DNA of 64,000 nucleotides from Tridacna crocea. Taxonomy: Eukaryota; Mollusca; Bivalvia; Cardiida; Cardiidae. Made by a program: the position numbers and the translations under genes. Positions 62,801 to 64,000 of this stretch are shown one piece after another (within the stretch, counting starts at the first letter, position 1; every line of letters starts with the position of its first letter). The notes under the pieces were generated by a model that saw only the letters and a list, made by a program, of their open reading frames with translations, did not search any database and was not told the origin of the DNA. The stretch lies in NCBI GenBank assembly GCA_943736015.1, contig OX031062.1, positions 52,874,962-52,938,961 on the forward strand. The letters run 5' to 3'.

Positions 62801-63964
62801 GTTGAATCACTGTAAACCAAGCAGTGCTGTTTTCCAAGTTTGTGTATGGAAGGATGAAAAGGAACTGATGAATATTACCGAGTCTAAGTTTCTTCCAACA
62901 ACACCGATACCCACCCCTCCACCTCTAAAAACAACAAACCAAGATATCACAACAAAGCCAGGTGTACCAGTCCAAACCATGCCAGCTATCCCAACAGTAT
63001 CTTCTAGACCTTCTGCAATAGCTAGCCCTAGTCCAGCCACAGTGTCAAAACTGACCTCTACACCAAACACATCAAGACTGGTTCCAATTTTGACTTCTAT
63101 GCTAAACACTTCCAGACTGGTTCCAAGCCTGACAAAGTTTACAACACCACATGATCTTGTGCATGGAACCACCAAAACTTTAGAATCCTCCTTCTTTAAG
63201 TCAACAGTGACCATTGCTGCATCAAGACTCCAAATAGGTTTATTCAAAATTTATACCATAGTGTTAAATTCTGAACATATAATATGATATTAAGCCTTTA
63301 CCAAATGACAAAAATTTTAGACCGGACCAAAGTGATCCGCTTGCAGACAACAAAATAAATGAAATTCAGAAACTGAAATTTGTTTACAGCAGGCTAGAAA
63401 TCATTGTAGGAGAAGGAGAAAATACTGGTTACAGGCATTTTTTTCTTTTTTCAACAATGCCTTCTAACCTTTCAGGCACAAGTAAAATCACTTGAGCCAC
63501 ATTTAATTTGTTGTCTGCAAATGGTTAAGTCCAAAATACCATTTGGTAAAGAGCTAACTCATTTTTTTCCTATATCAATAAAACAGTTTTGACAGCTTTA
63601 TAATAATCAAAATTGATTAAGATTTCAAACCTGAAAACACTGTTGCCGAAAGATAATGATTTCAAAAGTGGTCTGCAGATAGATAAAAACTGTTGTTGGT
63701 AGAATAAATTGGGTGACAGATCTGTCTACAGGTTTTTATTGCTTGATGAAGCATCCAGAACTGCTGCTGCACTCTTTTCAAAACATACAAATGATACAGA
63801 TTACTAGAGTTTAAAACTTTTGAAAATATTGTTCAAAAAATAGAAAATACTACTCTAGGTCAAGTTATAATATTTTCAAACTTTATTGCAGATGGCCAAG
63901 GGTCACCTGGGGCCACAGTCAGGAGCCTACCAAGTAACCAGGCAGGTTTAGCAAGCACTATAAG
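29171..63964 (+). CDS. CACHD1: CACHD1-like VWFA and Cache domain protein, 25 exons, 3' end outside window
   Basis: Twenty-five GT-AG exons (listed separately) join in phase for 3914 nt, giving 1304 residues plus two bases. In order: signal peptide (1-18), helical region (20-103), Pro-rich insert (104-168), a CC pair at 171-172 like the conserved CC of CACHD1, a QYY..KAGHY segment like the vertebrate WQYF..EEGIF motif, a VWFA fold (about 270-470), first Cache region (about 490-690), second Cache region (about 800-1000), Cys-rich block (1037-1097) and a Ser/Thr/Pro stalk (about 1140-1280). The family comprises type I membrane proteins related to calcium-channel alpha2delta subunits; vertebrate CACHD1 modulates T-type calcium channels and Wnt signalling. 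The VWFA metal site reads DNGQA, not DxSxS. The membrane anchor is not reached. Introns are filled with MITEs. Confidence in the family is high; the exact orthologue is inferred. Confidence 0.9.
29920..30050 (+). mobile_element. Family C-type MITE, decayed
   Basis: GGAGAAATTGCTTGTTACAA and GTAATTTCTCCGTTTCCCAC form the palindrome; the ends are poorly preserved. Confidence 0.6.
30051..31063. other. Intron 1, unassigned part
   Basis: Apart from a MITE end at 30728-30775 (TTAACTCTTTACCAAACAAC) no repeat or exon is supported. An 80-codon frame from 30148 has no recognisable domain. Confidence 0.4.
31064..31194 (+). CDS. CACHD1: CACHD1-like exon 2
   Basis: This short exon has no long open frame of its own and was found by phase and motif. 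The acceptor is TTTTGAAAG and the donor GCTGA|GTAAGC. It reads ENLLADSSVRYQYYMSKAGH and then YIQYPVNNRTCDK, matching the segment before the VWFA domain in CACHD1. It supplies the two bases that exon 3 needs. Confidence 0.85.
31310..31720 (+). mobile_element. Family A MITE split by a family C MITE
   Basis: The left piece (31310-31437) ends TTTTGCCACATTTGATT and the right piece (31661-31720) resumes AATGTTGTCCGCAAATGATT, the normal continuation of the right arm. Confidence 0.8.
31438..31660 (+). mobile_element. Family C MITE nested in family A
   Basis: TTAACCCTTTCCCAAACGAT to TGGAAAAGGGTTAA, inserted exactly at TTAA. Palindrome centre GCTCATTACGAGC. Confidence 0.92.
31818..32022 (+). mobile_element. 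Family A MITE, shortened right arm
   Basis: TTAACCCTTTACCACACAAT to CTCTCTGGGTTAA; perfect core GCTGGTAACCAGC. Confidence 0.82.
32358..32526 (+). CDS. CACHD1: CACHD1-like exon 3: start of VWFA domain
   Basis: The acceptor is TTTTGATAG and the donor GATAAG|GTAAGG. It encodes EWFVEKLYMERKNLVILVD and the following helix. The position of the metal-binding DxSxS motif reads DNGQA. Confidence 0.9.
32545..32765 (-). mobile_element. Family A MITE, diverged, starts 18 bp after exon 3
   Basis: CGTTTATCAAATGGAAAAAT to GTGGTAAAGAGTTA; the palindrome is degraded. Confidence 0.7.
32812..32947 (+). CDS. CACHD1: CACHD1-like exon 4: VWFA domain
   Basis: The acceptor is TTGTTACAG and the donor AACA|GTATGT. 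It begins VNIVMVPHG, a core VWFA strand. Confidence 0.88.
33084..33350 (+). mobile_element. tRNA-derived SINE, copy 3 (intron 4)
   Basis: GGCTGGGTAGCTCTGTAGTT head with a B-box-like GTGGGTTCTGATACC, then GAGAAAGCCAGGAAACACTT and CTATGATATGACCTAAGC. Confidence 0.78.
33556..33626 (+). CDS. CACHD1: CACHD1-like exon 5: VWFA domain
   Basis: The acceptor is CTGTCTCCAG and the donor AACCAG|GTGAGT. It encodes EPNLMEGLTKVYTLLEQDQ, a VWFA helix. Both phases agree with the neighbours. Confidence 0.85.
33676..34080 (-). repeat. Dispersed repeat D, inverted copy
   Basis: Reverse-strand match to 23540-23940. A family A MITE begins at its terminal TTAA, where the other copy has an empty AAATTAAAAGGCT. Confidence 0.75.
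34078..34306 (+). mobile_element. Family A MITE, full length
   Basis: TTAACCCATTACCACACAAT to TGGTAATGAGTTAA; perfect palindrome. Confidence 0.92.
34316..34455 (-). repeat. Dispersed repeat E, inverted copy
   Basis: GATGATTTGTATTG and CTAAATACCCACCTTT are the inverse of 25985-26125. Confidence 0.65.
34551..34736 (-). mobile_element. Family A MITE, half palindrome
   Basis: The right arm and one palindrome arm (AATATTGGTTACCATGG) are followed by a degraded left arm. Confidence 0.6.
34811..34927 (+). CDS. CACHD1: CACHD1-like exon 6: VWFA domain
   Basis: The acceptor is TTTCTTGCAG and the donor AAATTG|GTATGA. It contains NLVIMLIDGKSNP, the central VWFA strand and loop. Confidence 0.88.
34951..35400 (+). 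mobile_element. Family A MITE split by a family B MITE
   Basis: Left piece to TCATTTGAATCATA(TTTAA); right piece resumes ATTGTGGTCTGCAAAAAGCT, which is the normal right arm. The rest is decayed. Confidence 0.78.
35102..35330 (+). mobile_element. Family B MITE nested in family A
   Basis: TTAACCCTTTACCCCATAAG to AGTAAAGGGTTAA. Centre GCTCATCATGAGC, a paired variant of the 1015-1243 copy. Confidence 0.93.
35394..35560 (+). mobile_element. Family A MITE, truncated by next copy
   Basis: CACCCATTACCACACAATCC through the palindrome to CAAATTTTCAATCACTTATT, then the next left end. Confidence 0.8.
35561..35711 (+). mobile_element. Family A MITE lacking the whole palindrome
   Basis: The left arm runs to GAAAACGTTGTT and the right arm follows directly as AAAACAAATTTCAAATTTTC, a clean loss. 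Confidence 0.85.
35716..35939 (-). mobile_element. Family A MITE, full length
   Basis: TTAACCCTTTACCAAACAAC to GTGGTAAAGGGTTAA; shares its right TTAA with the next. Confidence 0.85.
35936..36152 (+). mobile_element. Family A MITE with compensated palindrome centre
   Basis: Centre ATGCCAGGAACTGGCAT pairs perfectly although it differs from the consensus. Abuts the previous copy in opposite orientation. Confidence 0.78.
36153..36825. other. Intron 6, unassigned part
   Basis: No exon or recognised repeat is supported; an open frame at 36574-36996 runs into a MITE and has no domain. Confidence 0.4.
36826..36953 (-). mobile_element. Family A MITE, half copy
   Basis: ATTTACCAGACATCAAAAG to TAGAAAACATGAGTAGAGG, then stops. 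Confidence 0.55.
36952..37180 (-). mobile_element. Family A MITE, full length
   Basis: TTAACTCTTTACCAAACGAG to GAGTGGTAATGGGTTAA; perfect palindrome. Confidence 0.93.
37321..37461 (+). CDS. CACHD1: CACHD1-like exon 7: end of VWFA domain
   Basis: The acceptor is TCAATTGCAG and the donor CCAGCT|GTAAGT. It encodes HMVYIIGEPA and then MAQIADQNNLKISLS, the terminal strand and helix of the VWFA fold. Confidence 0.88.
37823..38051 (+). mobile_element. Family A MITE, full length
   Basis: GTAACCCATTACCACACAAT to TTTGGTAATGGGTTAA. Confidence 0.92.
38102..38327 (-). mobile_element. Family A MITE, ends 34 bp before exon 8
   Basis: TTAACCCTTTACCAAATGAC to ATGGTAATGGGTTAA; core GCCTGTTACAAGC. Confidence 0.88.
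38362..38536 (+). CDS. CACHD1: CACHD1-like exon 8: entry to first Cache region
   Basis: The acceptor is TGTTGATAG and the donor TTATCAG|GTATGT. It contains VSTYFQTLPPELD, like the RFYTNLP segment of CACHD1. A MITE ends 34 bp upstream, so it crowds the branch-point region. Confidence 0.88.
38555..38700 (+). mobile_element. Second tRNA-like SINE head
   Basis: AGTAGCTCAGTCGGTAACAT (A-box-like) and GGTTTGATTCTCCTGC (B-box-like) are spaced as in a tRNA gene, but there is no acceptor-stem pairing. Starts 18 bp after exon 8. Confidence 0.55.
38728..38954 (-). mobile_element. Family A MITE, full length
   Basis: CTAAACTCATTACCAATCAA to GTGTGGTAATGGGTTAA. Confidence 0.92.
38975..39145 (+). mobile_element. 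Family A MITE, decayed
   Basis: GGCTTTTGAAAACATGGTGG, GCTTGTAACCAGC and TTTTGGTAAGGAATTAA remain. Confidence 0.6.
39257..39474 (+). mobile_element. Family A MITE, full length
   Basis: TTAACCCATTACCACACAAT to TGTGGTAATGAGTTAA. Confidence 0.92.
39578..39660. repeat. Foldback repeat (GTATAGATC..GATCTACTC)
   Basis: TTGGACAGTATAGATCCAAG and CTTGATCTACTCTGTCC are inverted around ACTGCAC/GTGCAAT. Related sequence occurs at 45535-45605. Confidence 0.65.
39708..39975. mobile_element. Symmetric right-palindrome-right family A derivative, decayed
   Basis: Right-arm sequence is seen inverted at the left (TTAAGATTAGACTG, GCGACAACAAATTAAATG) and direct at the right (CTGTCATCAACATG, GACAGGTCCAAAAATTG). 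Confidence 0.55.
39983..40172 (+). mobile_element. Family A MITE lacking left palindrome arm
   Basis: The left arm jumps from AAAGAAGGCTTT to GGTAACCAGCATTTTC. It ends 21 bp before exon 9. Confidence 0.8.
40194..40346 (+). CDS. CACHD1: CACHD1-like exon 9: first Cache core
   Basis: The acceptor is TTTTAACAG and the donor ATCATG|GTAAAA. It encodes HGVVAVDSSI and YMFLLDLNHG, the Cache-type GVVGVD..YxFLID pattern. Confidence 0.9.
40732..40964 (-). mobile_element. Family A MITE, full length
   Basis: TTAATCTCTTTTTACCAAAT to GTGGTAAATAGTTAA; perfect core. Confidence 0.9.
41066..41133 (-). mobile_element. Family A MITE, left-arm fragment
   Basis: GTTTTCAAAAGCCCTCTTTC to ATGGTAAAGGGTTGA. Confidence 0.6.
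41205..41365 (+). CDS. CACHD1: CACHD1-like exon 10: Cache HP motif
   Basis: The acceptor is AACCTACAG and the donor TCAAAG|GTATGG. It begins HVLIHPKLRDP, the conserved LxHP motif after the Cache strand. Confidence 0.9.
41404..41607 (-). mobile_element. Family A MITE, half palindrome lost
   Basis: AACTCTACCAGACAACAAAT to TTGTAAAGGGTTAA; AGAAATTGCTGCCAACTAGT joins straight to TTTTCTAAAGGC. Confidence 0.75.
41604..41823 (-). mobile_element. Family A MITE, tandem
   Basis: Starts at the TTAA that ends the previous copy; the palindrome is degraded. Confidence 0.7.
41823..41978 (-). mobile_element. Family A MITE, decayed, third in tandem
   Basis: TCTTTACCAGGCAAGAAATT to AGTTTGTCAAAGG. Confidence 0.5.
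42079..42255 (+). CDS. CACHD1: CACHD1-like exon 11
   Basis: The acceptor is TTTCTTGCAG and the donor CAGTCT|GTAAGT. It encodes PLPATVYYQRLHGTHLCVIL, a Cache-region segment. Two decayed copies of this exon follow in the intron (42355-42560 and 42601-42695). Confidence 0.9.
42355..42560 (+). pseudogene. Decayed duplicate of CACHD1-like exon 11, copy 1
   Basis: The sequence matches exon 11 from TACAGTGTA through TCTTCTGATGCTGAAG to ACTCAATCAT. It contains an extra stretch of about 30 bp near 42406-42437 and no open frame. The former donor site reads TCAT|TAAGTA, so the GT is lost. Confidence 0.75.
42601..42695 (+). pseudogene. Decayed duplicate of CACHD1-like exon 11, copy 2 (5' half)
   Basis: Bases from about 42615 (CCAATTGCCAGAAAGACCAC) to the ACTACATTGCACACAT region align with the 5' half of exon 11. 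It breaks off before the 3' half and lies 52 bp before exon 12. Confidence 0.75.
42747..42875 (+). CDS. CACHD1: CACHD1-like exon 12
   Basis: The acceptor is TTGTTTCAG and the donor ATCAAG|GTATGA. It encodes YHRIDKTVVAPFPNKPNKAD, like the LLYHRLD segment of CACHD1. Confidence 0.88.
42908..43140 (-). mobile_element. Family A MITE, ends 33 bp before exon 13
   Basis: TTAACTATTTACCATACAAC to TTTGGTAAGGAATTAA; core GCCGGTAACCAGC. Confidence 0.88.
43174..43260 (+). CDS. CACHD1: CACHD1-like exon 13
   Basis: The acceptor is TTCTTTCAG and the donor TTCTTT|GTAAGA. This acidic 29-residue segment links the two Cache regions. A MITE ends 33 bp upstream. Confidence 0.82.
43497..43693 (-). mobile_element. 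Family A MITE, diverged
   Basis: GAAATTGAAAGTACCTGTAG, core GCTGGTGACCAGC, end TTGTGTGGTAAAA. Ends 53 bp before exon 14. Confidence 0.7.
43747..43867 (+). CDS. CACHD1: CACHD1-like exon 14
   Basis: The acceptor is TTTCTACAG and the donor AGAAAAG|GTAGGC. It encodes SEPEVYKYKVESVNDISEIN and so on, leaving phase 1. Confidence 0.85.
43887..44104 (+). mobile_element. Family A MITE, diverged
   Basis: TTGACTTTTTACAAACAATG to GTTGGTAAAGAATCAA. Confidence 0.62.
44381..44518 (+). mobile_element. Family A MITE, right half only
   Basis: TTTCTCCTTTTTCCACAATG to TTTGGTAAAGTGTTAA. Confidence 0.65.
44609..44696 (+). CDS. CACHD1: CACHD1-like exon 15
   Basis: The acceptor is TCTATTCAG and the donor GACAG|GTTCAA. 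It encodes DLIQQTVRATSQLDSLWQQG, a helix before the second Cache core. A MITE starts 22 bp past the donor. Confidence 0.85.
44718..44934 (-). mobile_element. Family A MITE, starts 22 bp after exon 15
   Basis: TTAACTCATTACCTAACAAA to TGTGGTAATGGGTCAA. Confidence 0.85.
45179..45500 (+). mobile_element. Helentron/pearl-like element, 5' part, variant head
   Basis: TTTAGCTCACCTGAGCACAA and CTCAAGGGGAGC start it; GGTTGCCATAGCAACCAAAT and TTCTGCTCTGAAACCGCTGG follow as in other copies. Confidence 0.6.
45535..45605. repeat. Foldback repeat (GTGTAGATC..GATCTACAC)
   Basis: GTAGCCAGTGTAGATCAGGG is inverted against CTTTGATCTACACTGTCTGC. Confidence 0.6.
45840..45915 (-). mobile_element. tRNA-like SINE head, minus strand
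   Basis: On the minus strand GGTCCCGAGTTCGATACC is a B box and GTGGTCGCGACGTAGAG an A-box-like stretch. There is no closed acceptor stem, so it is not called a tRNA. Confidence 0.5.
45935..46050 (-). mobile_element. Family A MITE, decayed
   Basis: GTAAAGGAAGAAAATGCTGA and AAAAGCTTTCTCCCTCAG only. Confidence 0.4.
46284..46512 (+). mobile_element. Family A MITE, full length
   Basis: TTAACCCATTACCACACAAT to GTTTGGTAAAGAGATAG; palindrome with one mismatch. Confidence 0.9.
46590..46806 (+). mobile_element. Family A MITE, diverged, ends 28 bp before exon 16
   Basis: CCAATTACCACACTATCC, GAAAAATGCTGGAAAACATT and TGATCTGCAAATGACTTCAA. Confidence 0.65.
46835..46918 (+). CDS. CACHD1: CACHD1-like exon 16: second Cache core
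   Basis: The acceptor is TTTTCCAG and the donor GACTG|GTAGGT. It contains GATSGVFRLFPGMPLPNNYD, the xxGVxRIYPG signature of CACHD1. Confidence 0.9.
46980..47173 (+). mobile_element. Family A MITE, diverged
   Basis: GACTTTTAAATGCCCTGTAG, core GCTGGTAACCATTAT, right arm CTGCAAATACTTTGAATTTG. Confidence 0.65.
47222..47422 (-). mobile_element. Family A MITE, diverged
   Basis: CACTCTTTAACACATGGC to ATGTGATAAAGACG. Confidence 0.55.
47447..47673 (+). mobile_element. Family A MITE, full length
   Basis: TTAACGCTTTACCAAACAAT to TGTGGTAAGGAGTTGA. Confidence 0.82.
47731..48026 (+). repeat. Dispersed repeat (TATACCCC family)
   Basis: ATATCCCAGCAAAATGAATG through ATTGTATTGAAACTTTGCAC to GAATGCTCTAGTTT. 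Contains a G-rich run at 47967-47999. Confidence 0.7.
48365..49482 (+). mobile_element. Helentron/pearl-like element, complete, six 155-bp units
   Basis: 5' end TTTTTAGCTCTACTGGC with a (GTCC)n tract at 48419-48455. Units begin CTTGTTTACGCGATAAAGTC at 48461, 48616, 48771, 48926, 49080 and about 49233. The 3' end has GCCAGTAGAGCATATTCAGG and GGGCCTTCTAG. The subterminal AGCTCTACTGGC and GCCAGTAGAGC are inverted. Sits in intron 16. Confidence 0.85.
49540..49650 (+). CDS. CACHD1: CACHD1-like exon 17: second Cache core
   Basis: The acceptor is TTTATTCAG and the donor CAAGG|GTAAAT. The joined W F Q R motif parallels RRQWY of CACHD1. A Helentron-like element ends about 60 bp before the acceptor. 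Confidence 0.88.
49894..49917. repeat. (TA)n microsatellite
   Basis: Twelve or so uninterrupted TA units in intron 17. Confidence 0.9.
49992..50153 (-). mobile_element. Family A MITE, right arm truncated
   Basis: GAAGTGACTGAGAAATCAAA to GTGTGGTAATGGGTTAA; core intact. Confidence 0.82.
50150..50336 (+). mobile_element. Family A MITE, tandem
   Basis: Begins at the shared TTAA; core GCTGGTCCCCAGAA; ends GTCAAAAGTTAA. Confidence 0.7.
50333..50581 (+). mobile_element. Family A MITE with internal 42-bp duplication
   Basis: Shares its first TTAA with the previous copy. TTTTCTACTAAAAAATTGAT occurs twice (50444-50525). Confidence 0.78.
50621..50687 (+). CDS. CACHD1: CACHD1-like exon 18
   Basis: The acceptor is CTCATTACAG and the donor TTCT|GTAAGT. 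It encodes LQGVVGLTVTARYLMSQLL, like the VMGIDFTLRYF Cache strand. A family C MITE begins at 50697, only 9 bases after the exon. Confidence 0.9.
51443..51671 (-). mobile_element. Family A MITE inside outer Helentron-like element
   Basis: TTAACACTTTACCAAACAAC to TGTATGGTAAAGACTTA. Orthologous by position to 52391-52616. Confidence 0.85.
52391..52616 (+). mobile_element. Family A MITE inside inner Helentron-like element
   Basis: AGTCTTTACCATATAATCC to TTTGGTAAAGAGTTAA. Confidence 0.85.
52781..52963 (+). mobile_element. Family A MITE, truncated, within inner element
   Basis: TCCCTGACAAAGAAGACTTT through a shortened palindrome to TTGGTAATGAGTTAA. The outer copy instead has about 87 other bases here. 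Confidence 0.72.
53381..53580 (+). mobile_element. Family A MITE, decayed, with 22-bp tandem duplication
   Basis: TTAACCAAACAATACC start; AAGGACAAACTTTGCAAT occurs twice near 53480-53512; right arm TTTGTCATCTGCAAATGC. Confidence 0.65.
53580..53672 (+). mobile_element. Family A MITE remnant without palindrome
   Basis: CATGCAATCTCCCGTTTTAA then AGATTAAATTTTTTGGTGTG and GATAAAGGTTTAA. Confidence 0.5.
53886..53938 (+). CDS. CACHD1: CACHD1-like exon 19
   Basis: The acceptor is TTTTCCAG and the donor TCTGG|GTAAGT. This 53-nt exon encodes GKEVQCYIVDASG, equivalent to IRCFIMEDRG. It follows the largest intron (3.2 kb), which holds nested repeats. Confidence 0.88.
54280..55115. mobile_element. Foldback element of TGGCCAAAACAT minisatellite
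   Basis: Right block 54936-55112 repeats GGCCAAAACATCTGT about ten times with 16-18 bp spacing. Left block 54289-54390 carries the inverse (GTTTTGGCCA). The inner edges, AAGTAGGACATTTTGGCCAA (54361) and TTGGCCAAAATGTCCTACTT (54945), are exact inverted copies. A family A MITE sits between. Confidence 0.75.
54399..54626 (-). mobile_element. Family A MITE, full length
   Basis: TTAACTCATTACCAAACGAC to GAGTGGTAATGGGTTAA; perfect palindrome. Confidence 0.93.
55193..55290 (+). mobile_element. Palindromic MITE, right half only (family C-type end)
   Basis: AACCAGCATTTTCTCCTTTT to GCTTGGGAAAGGGTTAT. Confidence 0.65.
55287..55514 (-). mobile_element. Family A MITE, full length
   Basis: TTATCCCTTAACCAAACAGC to TTTGATAAAGGGTTAA. 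Confidence 0.88.
55591..55696 (+). CDS. CACHD1: CACHD1-like exon 20
   Basis: The acceptor is ATATTTTCAG and the donor ATTGAA|GTAAGT. It encodes YILDYDETKS followed by the LSQQYPWLVAELQ helix. A MITE starts 22 bp past the donor. Confidence 0.87.
55718..55946 (-). mobile_element. Family A MITE, full length, 22 bp after exon 20
   Basis: TTAACTCATTACCAAACAAC to GTGTGGTAATGGATTAA; palindrome nearly perfect. Confidence 0.93.
55972..56235 (+). mobile_element. tRNA-derived SINE, copy 4 (intron 20)
   Basis: CTGTCTGGGTAGCTTAGTAG, GCCTCTCACCTCTGATGTAT, GAGAAAGCCAGGAGACACAT. Same family as 790-1018. Confidence 0.76.
56673..56910 (-). mobile_element. Family A MITE, full length
   Basis: TTAACTTTTTACCAACAAAA to TTTGGTAAAATGTCAA; AAAGCCTTTGCTG is duplicated in its arm. 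Confidence 0.86.
56980..57168 (+). CDS. CACHD1: CACHD1-like exon 21
   Basis: The acceptor is TTCATTGCAG and the donor ACCCAG|GTTTAA. It contains RCRHYRLEPVTHTNLFLLIL, like the CSKYRLARIPGTNAFVGIV segment of CACHD1. Confidence 0.9.
57265..57455 (-). mobile_element. Palindromic MITE, truncated left arm
   Basis: TTAACCCTTTCTCAAACAAG to CAAAAGCCTTATTCCTCTAG; centre GCTGGTATCAAGC. Confidence 0.75.
57456..57636. mobile_element. Symmetric right-right derivative of family A
   Basis: GCAAAATTTTAAACATGTCC at the left and TTGCCCAGTCCAGTCATTGT at the right are both right-arm ends, facing inward; there is no 66-bp palindrome. Confidence 0.68.
57650..57855 (+). repeat. Dispersed repeat with AAACCCTATGT inverted ends
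   Basis: AAACCCTATGTTGTG at 57709 and ACATAGGGTTT near 57779 are inverted; CTATCTGGAGCTCTG follows. Same family as 11640-12090. Confidence 0.65.
58036..58206 (+). mobile_element. Family A MITE, decayed
   Basis: GAAGATGGCTTTCAAAAGTG, TTCTCTTCCCACAATGTGTT and AATTTGGCAAAAGGTTGA. Confidence 0.55.
58305..58488 (+). CDS. CACHD1: CACHD1-like exon 22: Cys-rich block
   Basis: The acceptor is TTCACTTCAG and the donor TTACA|GTAAGT. It encodes many cysteines in the pattern C.MCDDNNTRCQCPCFC, matching the LCLNCH..ECECPCEC block of CACHD1. It probably forms a disulfide-rich juxtamembrane module. Confidence 0.92.
58586..58811 (-). mobile_element. Family A MITE, full length
   Basis: TTAACTCATTACCAATCGAC to TGTGGTAATGGGTTAA; core GCTGGTCACCAGC. 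Confidence 0.92.
59204..59384 (-). mobile_element. Family A MITE, half palindrome
   Basis: TTAACTCTTTACTACTCAAC to GAGGTTGCTAAAAGTCTG. Confidence 0.6.
59463..59690 (-). mobile_element. Family A MITE, full length
   Basis: TTAACTCTTTGCCAAAAGAC to ATGATAAAGGGTAAAA. Confidence 0.88.
59690..59862 (+). mobile_element. Family A MITE, decayed, ends 36 bp before exon 23
   Basis: ATAAAATGCTGCTAAGTAGG and TTTTGTACCCTATCAGAG. Confidence 0.5.
59899..59986 (+). CDS. CACHD1: CACHD1-like exon 23
   Basis: The acceptor is TTTCATTAG and the donor CTCTAT|GTGAGT. It encodes HPVIVTQPELQPDSPGPMFE and CSIPCAS, keeping the Cys spacing of the family. Confidence 0.85.
60000..61394. other. Intron 23, mostly unassigned
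   Basis: 60785-60862 repeats part of 5386-5460. ACAAGAGCCTCACATAG near 60153 resembles a minus-strand Helentron-like 3' end. Otherwise no exon or repeat is supported. Confidence 0.4.
61395..62500 (+). mobile_element. Tandem-unit repeat (Helentron/pearl-like), split by family C MITE
   Basis: Units share TGTGCACTGCACTTCTCCTT, ATCTATCCACCTATGAAGTA, AAGGGCAATAACTC and ATGGGGCCAAAAGTT. One unit reads CTTCTCC(TTAA)TGTCATCTATC around the MITE where others read CTTCTCCTTGATAAGATC. Confidence 0.7.
61588..61815 (+). mobile_element. Family C MITE, full length
   Basis: TTAACCCTTTCCCAAACTAC to TTTGGGAAAGGGTTAA; centre GCTTGTTACAAGC, a paired variant. Confidence 0.94.
62603..62748. mobile_element. Symmetric left-left derivative of family A
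   Basis: AGTTACCAAACAACCCCACA at the left and AGATTGTTTGGTGAAGGG at the right are both left ends; half a palindrome (TTTACCAGCATTTTCTC) remains. Confidence 0.6.
62777..63237 (+). CDS. CACHD1: CACHD1-like exon 24: Cys pair and Ser/Thr/Pro stalk
   Basis: The acceptor is ATATTTCAG and the donor AAATAG|GTTTAT. After NQLNHCKPSSAVFQVCVW it becomes a mucin-like Ser/Thr/Pro stretch of about 125 residues containing two copies of NTSRLVP about 13 residues apart. I see no equivalent in the vertebrate protein. It is probably an O-glycosylated stalk. Confidence 0.87.
63290..63557. mobile_element. Symmetric right-palindrome-right family A derivative
   Basis: Left TTAAGCCTTTACCAAATGAC with GCTTGCAGACAACAAAATAA; right GCCACATTTAATTTGTTGTC with TTTGGTAAAGAGCTAA. 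Both outer arms are of the right type around a palindrome. Confidence 0.7.
63892..63964 (+). CDS. CACHD1: CACHD1-like exon 25 (last in window)
   Basis: The acceptor is TTTATTGCAG and the donor TATAAG|GTATAG. It encodes DGQGSPGATVRSLPSNQAG and so on, still extracellular stalk. The gene continues past the right edge. Confidence 0.8.
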
Positions 63965-64000
63965 GTATAGAGTCTGTTTACCTTTTACACTACAATCCAG

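Noticed and set aside
62807..63247. 146-codon minus-strand frame
   Set aside because: It is the antisense shadow of exon 24, whose splice phases and family match support the plus strand.

Overview
This is animal nuclear DNA, most likely from a bivalve mollusc or a close lophotrochozoan. It is AT-rich, its genes are split into short exons by GT-AG introns, and it is packed with short mobile elements. The organism assignment rests on the character of the repeats and on the gene content; nothing in the window names a species. The nearest relative of the main gene was judged by eye against what is known of vertebrate CACHD1.

Two protein-coding genes can be assembled. (1) On the minus strand, 16148 down to 8413, four exons join in frame into a complete 626-residue protein with an N-terminal CARD (death-fold) domain, a charged linker and a long C-terminal coiled coil. 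It is probably an adaptor or scaffold in innate immune or cell-death signalling. (2) On the plus strand from 29171 to the right edge, 25 exons join in phase into the first 1304 residues of a CACHD1-like protein (VWFA and Cache domains, alpha2delta-type). It has a signal peptide, a Pro-rich insert, a VWFA fold without a canonical MIDAS, Cache-type extracellular domains, a Cys-rich block and a Ser/Thr/Pro-rich stalk. The transmembrane segment and tail lie beyond the window.

Nearly everything else is repeat. The dominant one is an element of about 229 bp that begins and ends with TTAA, has short terminal inverted repeats (TTAACCCWTTACCA-type) and carries a near-perfect internal palindrome of about 66 bp off centre. 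I count about 95 to 100 intact or decayed copies by eye (families A, B and C), perhaps 30% of the window. The TTAA target is supported by several nested insertions and by one insertion into a tandem array that still holds an uninterrupted paralogous site. This fits piggyBac-type MITEs. Some copies are symmetric (left-left or right-right), some have lost the palindrome, and some have palindrome arms that changed together.

Other repeats are: Helentron/pearl-like elements built of about 155-bp tandem units, including two nested head-to-head copies in intron 18 of the CACHD1-like gene; a tRNA-derived SINE; a 1.2-kb element with 16-bp perfect terminal inverted repeats and dozens of ACGCAT/TACGTA motifs; a foldback element made of TGGCCAAAACAT minisatellite; a decayed mariner transposase; and several smaller tandem and inverted repeats.

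Layout: 1-8.4 kb repeats; 8.4-16.1 kb the CARD gene (minus), its largest intron holding a ~55-bp tandem array; 16.1-29.1 kb intergenic repeats; 29.2-64 kb the CACHD1-like gene (plus). The two genes are transcribed away from each other and share no evident regulation.
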